DNA of 64,000 nt from Strix aluco (Eukaryota > Chordata > Aves > Strigiformes > Strigidae). Position 1 is the stretch's first letter; every line of letters starts with the position of its first letter. Position numbers and translations under genes: made by a program. Location of the stretch: assembly GCF_031877795.1 (NCBI RefSeq), contig NC_133935.1, positions 50,411,330 to 50,475,329 on the forward strand. The letters are read 5' to 3'. The notes beneath the pieces were generated by a model. The model searched no databases. It worked only from the letters and a program-made list of their open reading frames with translations, and was not told where the DNA came from. Below, one piece after another: positions 11,540 through 21,915 of this stretch.

Positions 11540-12706
11540 GACTGGCAGCTCTCCAGCCACTCCTCCCCAAGCCTGTAGCGCTGCTGGGGGTTGTTGTGGC
11601 ACAAGTGCAGCACCCAGCATTTGGCCTTATTGAAACTCCTACAGTTGGCCTGAGCCCATCGCTCCAGCCTGTCCAGATCTCTCTGCAGAGCCTCCCTACC
11701 CTCGAGCAGATCATCACTCCCACCCAACTTGGTGTCATCTGCAAACTTACTGAGGGTGCACTCGGTCCCCTCGTCTAGATCATCAATAAAGATGTTAAAC
11801 AGGAGGGACCCCAAAACCGAGCCCTGGGGGACACCACTCATGACCGGCCGCCAACTGGATTTAACTCCGTTCACCACAACTCTTTGGGCCCGGCCATCCA
11901 GCCAGTTTTTTACCCAGTGAAGCGTGTGCCCATCCAAGCCGCAAGCAGCCAGTTTCGCCAGGAGAATGCTGTGGGAAACGGTGTCAAAGGCCTTACTGAA
12001 GTCAAGGTAAACAACATCCACAGCCATTCCCTCATCCAATAAGCAGGTCGCCCTGTCATAGAAGATCAGGTTTGTCAAGCAGGACCTGCCTTTCATAAAC
12101 CCATGCTGGCTGGGCCTGATCATCTGGTTGTCCCGCATGTGTTGTATGATGGTACTCAGGATGAGCTGCTCCATCAGCTTCCTGGGCACCGACGTCAAGC
12201 TGACAGGCCTGTAATTTCCCGGATCATCCTTCCGACCCTTCTTATATATGGGCATCACGTTGGCCGATTTCCAATCTGTCGGGACCTCCCTGGTCAGCCA
12301 GGACTGCTGGTAAATGATGGAAAGCGGCTTGGCGAGCACCCCAGCCAGCTCCTTCAGCACCCTCGGGTGTATCCCATCTGGTCCCATAGACTTGTGTGTG
12401 TCTGTGTGATGCAGTAGGTCACTGACTGTCTCCTCCTGGAATGCAGGGGGGTCATTCCCCCAGTCTCTGTCTTCTGGCTGAGGAGGCTGCATTCCCTCAG
12501 TACAACTAGTCTTGTTATTAAAGACTGAGGCAAAGAAGGCATTAAGCACCTCAGCCTTTTCCTCATCACTCATTGCCATGTTTCCTCCTGTGTCTAGCAG
12601 GGGATGGAGGCTCTCCCTGGTCTTTCTTTTGCTGTTGAAGTACTTATAGAAACATTTCTTGTTATCCTTGACTGCTGAAGCCAGATTAATTTCTAGCTGG
12701 GCTTAG
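11540..12706 (-). pseudogene. CR1 ORF2 reverse-transcriptase domain, single open segment
   Basis: About 385 codons are open without a stop from near 12706 to 11545. The segment holds the whole reverse-transcriptase core of a CR1 element. Ordered motifs are [67 protein letters not shown] (the first catalytic Asp), [17 protein letters not shown] and [10 protein letters not shown] (the FADD box with the two catalytic Asp). The FADD form in place of YADD is usual for CR1. A one-base frame change near 11545 moves the downstream thumb region into another frame, where it continues as [16 protein letters not shown]. Intact catalytic motifs do not imply activity, because the ORF is broken on both sides. 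Confidence 0.92.
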
Positions 12707-12746
12707 ACCTCCTGATTTCCGCCCTGCATAGCCTCACAGTGTCTTT

Positions 12747-13106
12747 TGTGGTGGTTTAGCCCCTGCCGGGGTCTGAGACCACGTGGCCGCTACCCCTCCC
12801 CTACAAAGGGAGTGAAATGCAAAGCCCCAAGACTGAAATAAGGAAAGGTTTAATACAACAATGCAATAGCAACACAACAAACAACAACAATAACAATAAC
12901 AGTAATAGTGATAGCAACGAACAGAGCAAAATAGCTACCAAATACAGCGGTGAGAAGCACGATGTACAAAACCACGAGTGCACCGTGCTCCCACCAGGAA
13001 AATGTGACCTGCCAGGATGTGACTTCCGCATGGTATCTGAATAACCCGGCTAGAGCTCCCCCCCTCTGCTGGGGAAACTTAACCCTATCCTGGTTAAACC
13101 AGGACA
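12747..13106 (-). mobile_element. solo LTR of an avian endogenous retrovirus
   Basis: A 360-bp block interrupts CR1 ORF2 and has the structure of a long terminal repeat. It runs from TG to CA (plus strand TGTGGTGGTTTAGCC ... GGTTAAACCAGGACA), with nearly complementary ends and a CTTT direct duplication at 12743-12746 and 13107-13110. The CR1 sequence is continuous once the block is removed. On the minus strand it starts TGTCCTGGTTTAACC, the start pattern of a widespread bird LTR class. It carries an ATTAAA candidate poly(A) signal (plus-strand 12849-12854) about 100 bases before its 3' end. The ACAACAATAACAATAAC-like stretch on the plus strand is part of the LTR. No gag, pol or env lies beside it, so internal sequence was probably lost by recombination between two LTRs. 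The exact family is not assigned. Confidence 0.85.
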
Positions 13107-13344
13107 CTTTGTAATCGTTGTGAGTGGCTAGTCCCTTCTTCCAAAGGCTGTAAACTCTCCTCTTCTCCCTGAGTTGCAGCCAGAGCTCCCTGTTTAGCCA
13201 GGGTGGTCTTCTCTGCCGCTGGCTTCTCTTACAGCACCTGGGGACAGCCTGCTCCTGTGCCACATCCTTCTTAAAGAGTGCCCAGCCTTCCTGGACCCCT
13301 ATACCCTTCAGGACCGTCTCCCAAGGGATCCTATCAAGCAGATG

Positions 13345-14055
13345 CCTAAACAAGGCAGTCAGCCCTTTGGAAGTCCAGGATGTCAGTTCTGCTGCCCCCT
13401 CTCCTGGCCTCTCTAAGAACAGAGAACTCTATTATTTCATGATCGCTGTGCCCTAGTCGGCCTCCAACTGCCACATCATCCACCAGTCCTTCTCTGTTCA
13501 CAAAGAGGAGATCCAGCAGGACACCTTCTCTGGTCGGTTCTCTCACCAGCTGCATCAGGAAGTTATCTGCCACACATTCCAGGAATGTCTGGAACACTCT
13601 GCTGTGTTGTATTTCCAGCAGGTGTCTGGGAAGTTAAAGTCTCCCACAAGAACAAGGGCAAGCGATCATGAGATTTGTCCTAAGTGCCTATAGAATATTT
13701 CATCCGCCTCTCTGTCCTGGGTGGGTGGCCTATAGTAGACTTCTACCACAACATCTGCCCTGTTGACCTTCCCCCTGATTCTAATGCAAAGACACTCCAC
13801 GCTGTCTTCACTATACTTGTGCTCAAAGCAATCAAAACAGTCCCTAACATATAGCGCCACCCCACCACCTCTCCTTCCTTGTCTATCCCTCCTAAAGAGC
13901 TTGTAGACATCAGCTGGTGCACTCCAGCCATGGGAGACATCCCACCATGTTTCTGTAATAGCCACTACATCATAATTTTCCTGCTGCATCATGGCTTTAA
14001 GCTCTTCCTGTTTGTTACCCATGATGTGTGCATTAGTATACATGCACTTCAGATG
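13345..14055 (-). pseudogene. CR1 ORF2 apurinic-type endonuclease domain
   Basis: This is the N-terminal endonuclease of CR1 ORF2, which nicks target DNA before reverse transcription. On the minus strand the ordered landmarks are ITETWWD (the TETW glutamate is the usual metal-binding residue), RRGGGVALYVRD, YYRPPTQD, GDFNFPD and RLGHSDHEIIEF (the SDH histidine is catalytic in this family). The main catalytic landmarks therefore survive. The domain is split by a TGA stop at 13666-13668, just upstream of GDFNFPD; the stop sits where a CGA codon would fit and looks like CpG decay. A frameshift follows near 13590 and another near 13352 in the linker to the reverse transcriptase. Confidence 0.88.
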
Positions 14056-14099
14056 GGCTGATGTTTTGCCCCTTCCCCCTTCAAATCTAGTTTAAAGCT

Positions 14100-14740
14100 C
14101 TCTCAATGAGCCCAGCTAACTCCTGCCCCAAGATCCCTTTCCCGCTCTGGGACAGGTGCATCCCATCTGATGCCAAAAGGTCTGGCATCCTGTATACTAA
14201 ACCCATGATTGAAAAATCCGAAGCCCTGACAGTAACACCAGTCTCGGAACCACAAGTTCATCTGTTGAGTTCTCCTGTATTCTTCTTCATCCACCCCCCA
14301 ACTGAAGGGATGGAGGAGAACACAATTTGTGCCCCTGACCCCTTAAGCAGTTTCCCCAAGGCCCTGAAATCTCTCTTCATTGATATAGGACTTCTCCTGG
14401 TAATATCATCGCTACCTACCTGGAAAACCAAAAGAGGGTAGTAGTCCTTGGGTCTCACTAGAGTGGGGAGTTTAGCCGTGAGGTCCTTCACCCGGGCCCC
14501 AGGGAGGCAGCAGACTTCCCTATGAAGCGGGTCTGGTCTGCATATTGGGCCTTTGACACCCCTCAGAATGGAGTCACCCACTACAATGACCCTTCTGGGG
14601 TTCTTTTTAGAACTGGTTTTAATACCTGGTCTAGAGCAACCTGGCCTTGGTGGACCTTGGTCTTCCTCCTTGTTTGACTCATTTTCTTCATCCTTCTCTA
14701 CTTCATTCAAAGTTCCAGGGCCCCCAGGAATGTGCATGTG
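14100..14740 (-). pseudogene. CR1 ORF1 esterase-like domain remnant
   Basis: CR1 ORF1 proteins bind RNA, and many carry an SGNH-hydrolase (esterase) domain of unclear role. Here the minus strand shows PRRVIVVGDSILRGV (the nucleophile Ser block of SGNH enzymes), then LLVFQVGSDDI, where the family usually has a GTND-like block, so the Asn appears changed to Asp. SSIPSVGG follows, and near 14170, in a shifted frame, SDGMHLSQSGKGI carries the C-terminal Asp-x-x-His pair. At least two frameshifts (near 14270 and 14180) separate these blocks. The N-terminal half of ORF1 is missing or too diverged to recognise. ORF1 ends about 40 bases upstream of the ORF2 opening, the normal CR1 layout. Confidence 0.85.
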
Positions 14741-14760
14741 AGGACAGGGACTTGGTTATG

Positions 14761-17700
14761 ACTTTTTGATTCCTGCTGTGCCTCTTGTCCTGACTCAGCA
14801 TCTTGGTGAGAGCAACATGATGACTGCTATCTCTGTCACTCACCCAGCTGGTGAGATTCCCCCTCGACATGGTTATTTGCCTTTGGTAGCTTCAAAGAGC
14901 ATCAACATTACCTCCTTGGGGTCTACCAGATGCAGGTTAGTGGTTGCCTGCTTTGTACTATATGCCCATTGCAAAAGAACTTTTGGAAGAAAACCACGGA
15001 GAAATGAACTGTAAGTGCATCCCGTCATCCTCCTATGGTAGGCTCAGAAGTCACAGTGTTGTGAGCCTGCCTCAACAAATAGTGATTTCTTATCTGACAT
15101 TTGGGCATGTGGAAGCCTAGCAAGTGTTCACACTGCTTTTCAGTCAGTTGATAGAAATCAGTTGTGGTTTATATCTAGCCTTTACCTCCATATGCACTGA
15201 AGAAAAAGTCACTGGTTCTGTCCACTGAAGTCATCTGCATTTTTTCCATGTCCAGTCAACTCTCAATGTTATTCTCAATAGATTAATACAGAACATATGT
15301 AAATTGGACTGCAAGAGCATATTTAGTATATTTCACTTTGGAAAATGAAGTTATGATGAAGAATGAACATCAAGGTAGAGGCTGGGGTTTGATGGTTGGG
15401 AATATTTTTATCAGGTAACAGCTAATCTGCAATGTGGATGTGCTGCTCCCAGGTGATCAAGAGCTGCTTTAAACCAAAGAGAGCTTGAATTCTCTGAGCT
15501 AATCTACATCTTTTTCTCATTGCAGAACTTGGCACTATTCAGTACAAATAGCATGCCTTGCTCGAGGAACTGCAAGAGTAATGAAGGCCACGGCTTTTTG
15601 AATCATGCCTGAGATGCATTAGCAAAGCTGTGGGGCATTTCCCGCAGCACCTGCCTGGGCTGTTCCTGGCAGCACTGGGAGCTGTTGGGCTTTCCCTTTC
15701 CTGATTGAAGATGAAAACAGCTTTTAAAGAAGCGGTTCCCATTGCATGCTTGAATTTGGCAAGTAATGGCTGATGCTTTGGTGGGAAGAGAAATCTTTCT
15801 TTCCTTTTCATCATGACCTCTTTACCTTAGTTTCACTCCACATCTGGTCCTCCTAACCCATTCCTCCACCTCTGATACACCTTTTCTTCTCTTCGTTTTT
15901 CTCTCTTTATAACTTATCCCACTCTTATGTTACCACCTTTCAAAACCGTAATAGCATAACATGATGTTTCCTGCTATCATTCCCTCCTCACCTCCTCACC
16001 TGTGGTCCTGGTTGCAGCCATAAGCTCTTTGGGAAATGGACTTCCCACCCCCTTCCTTTTGCATTTGCTGGAGGGGGGCCCCAGTCCTGGTTGCTCTGTA
16101 GGCTAATAAACATGACTAAATGTAGTGATAACAAGTAGCAACTTTGCTCCTCAGCTAATTAGTTCCTACATATGTCAAGTGTTTTGCTCCTTTAGAAATT
16201 GCATATCCAATAGCAGGAAATGGGAATTAATCTAAAATTTTATGTGTCGTCAATTCAAGGGACAGAAATCATTTCACCTGACTTGTGCTGCTTACCTAAC
16301 GTAAAATTAATTTTGAATTTAAGTAATGGGAATTTTTCATTAATCATTTGAAGATGGAACTGATGAAATTTGTGAAAAATTTTGTGTAACAATCAATAGC
16401 AAGGAACCGCTCCTGAAGAGTTCCCAAGTCAAAAAAGTGCTGAACTTCATCCAATAAATTATTCATTGTGAATTGTTCGCACAGCTGTGCTCTACTTACA
16501 AGGGAAGTTCAGGGGGTCTAATAATCCCTCTTCATGCACAATATTTTGTTATACGGGGAAAACAGTAATTCAGAGGTTGCTAAATTTTTATGCTCTTGTA
16601 ATAAAGTAAGAAACTGTTTGATTCTGGCATTTGCAAGGAAAATATTTTTTTTTTCTTCACTGCCGTGAACCATCTCAGAATAGTTTTTAAATACAAATTA
16701 TTAGCATGGCTGCCATTAAAAAATCAGCACTGGTCCAGCAATTACCACACAATTCCAAATGATGTGGTACAGGAAAATATATTTATCCCAGAAACAGTGT
16801 GTGATAACTTATGGTAAAAGTTGCTTCTTTAGGAGTAGCCACCACAATTCCATCTGTTTTAGCTAAAATAACTGTCCAAGTGACCCCAATTTCAACTTTA
16901 TGAGGCTCATATTAATAGGGAATCTGAAGAAAATGAGCCAGAGCTTAGCTTCATGTCACTACTCACATTTTCAAGCTCTTTATCAAGTATCTCTTAAAAG
17001 TGTCCTGTATGCTACAGCTCCGAATGCCTGTCTGTAAGTGATGGACTCGTCTTTAAAGGAATAGATCCACTTTATGTGTCCAGCTACAAACATGAGCCTA
17101 TTGGTGCATATGAACTAACATGTCACCCTGTGATTGATGTTTCCCTATTACTCTGCCAAACTACATTAAGTTAAGCTCCTTTTCATCTCCACAAATAGTA
17201 GGGACTACAGATGGACCTCATTTGTAATCCTCAGGAACTAGCACAACCAAGCAATGCGAGAGGACGCTGGTACCCATTGCCCACCTGAAACGGATTAAGG
17301 AGATTTCTGTATGGAGAAGCGTTACAAGAATAAAGTAACATAGCAAGTAATAACAGAAAAGAAAGGGTGCTGATAGTGGCTGCAAGCATTAGCAAACTGT
17401 GCACACGACAATACTTTCTGAGCAGGCACTCGTATTTGGTGGTGAGTATTTTAGCAGTGTACATGACTCAAATCTGCGTATTCTTTGATGCTTGTCACCT
17501 TTGTGCCATGAGCAATGTGCACCATGAGAAGTCACATCCACTGCTTTGGTGGCATCCTGGTCCTGCTGAAGCCCATGGCTAACCTCTTGACTTCAGTTGC
17601 AGTCAGGATTTCATTATGGCCTGGAGCTTGTTGAAGGGTGAGAGGCAGCAAAAGGAGTCTAAGGATTGCTGGGCACCTCTCAAAATGGTTTTTTTCTCAG

Positions 17701-20700
17701 CAGTGTTTGTAAAGGGAGCTTGGGCGACTTAAAGCTGGACAGACACCTACTTTTTAAAGTTATACAAGAGCTTTGCGCTCAGGCTGCTTGCTGGAGGCTC
17801 CTGGTGTAGGTGTCATGGCTGCAGTTGGTCAAGGGACACACACTCGGGCAGTCCTGGGAAGATAAACTCTGGCTGCCCGCATCCCACCCGCAGCTGGGAC
17901 AGCCTTGCAGCCTGCCTCAGGCAATGCAAAAAGGCCAGGAAACCAAATACTGGTGAAACTAAGTGCTGAAAATACTTCCCTCAGGTGAAGTTAATATCAG
18001 CCCTTGCAAGACACCTCCAAGGCATATTTTCTTAAAAGACTTTACTGTGTCAGCAAAGAGAGAGGAGAAAAGTCCTGTACCACCTTCACCGGGAGGGATG
18101 GCCAGAGGCAGGCAGGGCCTGGGCTTCTGGACTCTTTGCTTAGCGTTGCACACACCACACCGATTGAAGCCGTTTTTGGATATGACATATGTGTTCCTGC
18201 TCATCAATAAACATGCCCTCTAGCTGTCCTCAGAGCACAAGTATTCAGGGTCCACATGGGCCAGCCCTTGGCTCCAGAATCTGCCAGTGCTTCTGTGGGA
18301 AGAGCAGGGGCTGTGAGGGGGACATGGATTTCCCTCTCCCATTTTACCTCATGTCAAAGCTATTTGCATCTCTCATGTAAAGGGAGTGAGTTGTAATGCA
18401 GATGGTCTTCACTTGACACATATTATGAGAGTGAATTTATGTCACTTCACTTTTTAAAAGAAGAGAAAAAAGTGAAGAAAGCAAACATGATGGTAGGTTT
18501 GAGTGAGGGATTTGCGAGGAGGGAGATGAGCTCCTGACCTGCCAGTGGCGGCCGTGGCTATGAGCAGACAGTGTCAAGCGTGGTTTGGAGGACGGGCAGG
18601 AAGGGAGCCTCGGCTTCCAGACAGCATGAGAGATAATAACGATCTTTCCAGACACCGTTATCTGCTCCAGCGAAGTGCTGGCACAGGCTGACGGCCGTTC
18701 TCCAGGGAAAGCTGCACAAAACTCCTTGGCTTAGCTAGGGGAATGAGGCTGGTGAGGGTCTGGGCTCTGAAACAGCAGAGACAGGGATATCTGCATCTTC
18801 TGCAGGGCTGCTGCCTCACTGGCCTGCTGCTTGCAGCCACACAGAAGTCTGGCTGAGCTGGATCCTGGCCGTGTAACACATGAACAGATACCATTCTTCC
18901 ACATTTTCACACAGTGTAGTTAGTCCTGACTGACTGAGGGTGAGAACAGAAAGGTCCTTCTGGAGCTGGCGCTGATCTCTGGTGCTGCCTCAGTTTCCCT
19001 TCTCCACCACTCGCTGCACAGTGTGATGTGCTGCAGCCGTCTCCTAACATCCAACATTTCTGCCATAAAAGTCACCATCTGGTACGAACTCCCAGTGTAG
19101 CTGCTCATTCCGGGTGCTGCCACAGTAGCACGCCTCCCAACATCCCTCCTTTCATCACACTGATGGTCATCACCTTGCATGTTCCTCACTCCTTTCCTGC
19201 CTCTCTGTGCAGGAACACATGCACCAATGCATGGGATATCCCAGGAACATCCCAGTCTTCCTCTCCCCATGTCTCACCCAAGGAGGCCCACACAGCCTCT
19301 CTGTGTGTCCTCAAGGACAAGGAGCAGCTTCACATCATCTTGCAGCCCTGAGTGCACTTCTCCTCATCCTGCACCCCCCTGAGATGCCCAAGGCCCTCAG
19401 CATCACGGTCATGGTTGACAGCTTGACACTACCCTTCACCACGCATGTTTCTCCCTCTCATTCCCCTATCACAAAGAGCCTCAAGACCAACTTTCAGGGG
19501 AGACAGGAGAGTTAGGAAGCTGCATCTGGCCCCCAGGTGGAGAGACAGTGGGGGAAGAAGAAAAGGTGTGCAGGGGAGTGGAAGGAGATGAAGACTCTGA
19601 AGGCTGGGAGCACGGTCTGGGCAGAGGGTGACTCTGAGGTAAAGGGCTCTTCCCCCTTCGTGCTAAATTGTGGATAGCTTTTCCTTTCCATTAAATAACA
19701 AACTTCATAAAATTGTATACACTTTCTTGTCAGACATCCAGTCTTGGATGTTACATTCAATTTACTGACATATCTTTATCTTAATCCAGTTGAATTTAGA
19801 CAAGACTTTTTTCATTAACTCTGGAGAACCGAGTGTCTCATTCCAAAGCCAACTGCATTTTCCTCTAGAATACAGCAGTTTGTTTAATAAAATAATTTTT
19901 TTAACAATCATATTTATAGGATTCTAATTAGGATGAGCTTGAAAATAATGATACAGTGCAAAGATAAATGCACATGGGTGGTAACTAAGTATTGAATATC
20001 CAACATCAAAATACACCAGTGATGACACAGGCATGTATTTATGCACGCAAAGTATCCATATGCAAATTATTGACAGAATGTTATATTTGTGTGCATAAAA
20101 GCATGCTTCTTTCTCTTACCTGGGAAGGCTATAGGTTGAACTTCTGCATCTGCTTTTGCAAACAAGAATGGAACTCATTAGTGCAGGATGGTCTATATTT
20201 CCAGGACAGCTGAAAAGGTAGTAAAAACAGAATTATTCACTTCTCTTAAAATTTAAGTTGTGCTAATACTTGGATGTTTCATATCTACAGAAAGAATGTT
20301 CCCTTTTGGATACAAATAACTTGATCCTGCAGCCACTCCATAACCATATGGAATGAAATTGAAAACAAGAGCCATTTTCATATAGGCTGTCAGTCTTCAT
20401 TTAAAAGGTGGAGCTGAGTGAACCTTCCTGTTCACTTTGTCATTAACATTCCTGTGAATAAGATTTTGTTTGCAATGGAGTCAAACAACTGTGGGCTTTC
20501 ACGTGGGGCACAATTGGTACTGATGTGGCCATGTTCACTCTCTGGGTTTTAAAGGCTTGGATGGAGAATCAAGTGTTTTAAGCTCTCTATCAACAAAGAC
20601 AGATGTAGGTACCTTATTGAAGAGGACAGGAGGCTTGGAGAGAAACTACATAATATATTCCCAATAAGAAAACAAAACCTGTTGTCTGTGTTGATATTAA

Positions 20701-21866
20701 TGTGCAGTACTGAAGAAACTTGAAGGAATGACATGGGATAACTTTTATGAATATTTTTTAATCTTATTAACTAATTTCATTTATTGTATCTGCTAGGAGA
20801 AGAAATGTGGAAATTTCCCCCAGTATTTCTTTGTCTTACACAGGAGATGCAATCCTGCTTTTCTAAATGGAAAGAATATCACAAAAAAGGATCTGCTTTC
20901 TAGTTAGTCTCCTCAGAGGGGTTACTTCCTGTGGTGCGGCACAGCTGTTCATTGCCACAAGATCCAAGTGCATCCTGAAAGGTGGCTGGGCCAAGGAGTC
21001 CAACCATGATTAATTTTGGAGACCAAGGGACAAAAACTCTTGCAAAGCGTCAGGGGTATGCAGAGACTAATGTTATTGGGCTAGTAAGTGATTTGCCATA
21101 AATGGAGTCAAACTTTCCTCATCACAATTTTTGTTCTCCTAAAAAAAACTTAAAAAAGGAAATAAAAATATGTCATTAACAATGGCACAAAACTTCCACT
21201 TTTAATCAGTCAGTAGGTAACCTTTGGAATATTGTATGTTCACTGTGTGTCACTGTAGGAAAACAAACTTACCTTTGCAAATAGTGTTTTTTTAAAATGT
21301 GGAGATGAGCAGTTCACTACAAAGTTATTGTAGCTCTATTAAAGAGTTCAGCTTTTCCTCTTATTCTTTCTCTCTCTCTCCAGAAATCTGTTCTAGTTCA
21401 ATGCGTTTAAGTGGAGTCTGAATTTTTCTCTCTCAAATCTCTGTTTATAAATCTCAAATGCTGACATAAGCCTACAGTTTCTTCTCTTAACAAACATGCC
21501 CTTTCCGTAGGACGCAGGGGGTCTTTCCAGGGGCTAGCACAGGATTTCACACAAATGAACCAGCCTTCTGCATCCCAGTGCCTTATTCAATTTCTGGATC
21601 ATCTGCTCAGCAGCAGCATTTCAGCTGTTGGGAGTTTTCTAGCATCCCACAACCTCCATTGGGTGCGCTAAGACTTTTATTTCATTGTTGGTTACCCCTC
21701 TATGCTGCCAATGACTGATGGCACACATATTCCCCCCGAGAGCGTGATGGACTGTGTATAGTTCACCAGGGACATCCTGGCGGTTTGTGAACCAATGAAG
21801 GAAATATTGTCAGCTATGTGTTAGTGATATATCCCAGCTCTTCTCATAACTCATATCTTTAAAGGG
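14761..21866. other. non-coding stretch; AT-rich, possible conserved non-coding blocks
   Basis: No gene or clear repeat is recognised. The first ~130 bases (to about 14890) could still be the diverged 5' part of the CR1, since a minus-strand frame stays open there. Two AT-rich parts (16130-16480 and 16640-16780) are dense in TAATTA/ATTAAT-type homeodomain-core motifs and look like candidates for regulatory conservation, but that needs alignment to other species. GC-richer patches at 18000-18200, 18500-18900 and 18960-19400 give overlapping frames on both strands and are not called as genes. Confidence 0.45.
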
Positions 21867-21915
21867 TTTTTTTTCTATTCTATTTTTTCTCTTTTTTCTA
21901 TTCTATTTTTTATTC
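21867..21915. repeat. T-rich imperfect tandem repeat
   Basis: The plus strand has two imperfect copies of a T-run followed by CTATTCTATTTTTT, separated by TCTC. It is a low-complexity pyrimidine-rich tract with two A interruptions per unit. No function is suggested. Confidence 0.75.

Larger units (their letters stand above)
10356..14060 (-). pseudogene. CR1 ORF2 (endonuclease-reverse transcriptase) remnant
   Basis: ORF2 of a CR1 element encodes an APE-type endonuclease followed by reverse transcriptase, which together perform target-primed reverse transcription in the nucleus. The frame opens near 14060, where ...NAHIMGNKQEELKAMM precedes the endonuclease. It ends with ...ALRDMV and a TAG at 10356-10358. 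Breaks visible in the sequence are a TGA at 13666-13668, frame changes near 13590, 13352, 12706 and 11545, the LTR at 12747-13106, and the inner CR1 at 10550-11132. Long segments between the breaks remain open and readable, so the copy is old but not ancient. It cannot make a functional protein. Confidence 0.9.
10269..14760 (-). mobile_element. long CR1 LINE (outer copy), decayed and twice interrupted
   Basis: This is a non-LTR retrotransposon of the CR1 family in minus orientation. Its 3' end lies at about 10269, where minus-strand ATTCTGTG-type octamers terminate the element. Reading leftward from 14.74 kb, one meets ORF1 with an SGNH-esterase-like domain, then ORF2 with endonuclease, reverse transcriptase and a C-terminal domain ending at 10356. 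It is one of the longer copies, but it does not encode an intact protein: there are several frameshifts, an in-frame stop at 13666-13668, a nested CR1 (10550-11132) and a solo LTR (12747-13106). Removing the two insertions would give about 3.5 kb of CR1, so the 5' end of ORF1 and the 5' UTR are missing or unrecognised. The right boundary is uncertain; an unassigned open minus-strand frame runs on to about 14890. Confidence 0.93.

Noticed and set aside
12850..13353. Apparent 167-codon protein with a hydrophobic C-terminal segment resembling a membrane helix
   Set aside because: It is a chimera of CR1 ORF2 linker sequence and antisense readthrough of the ACAACAATAACAATAAC-like LTR tract, which happens to encode Val/Ile/Leu runs. 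Not a membrane protein gene.
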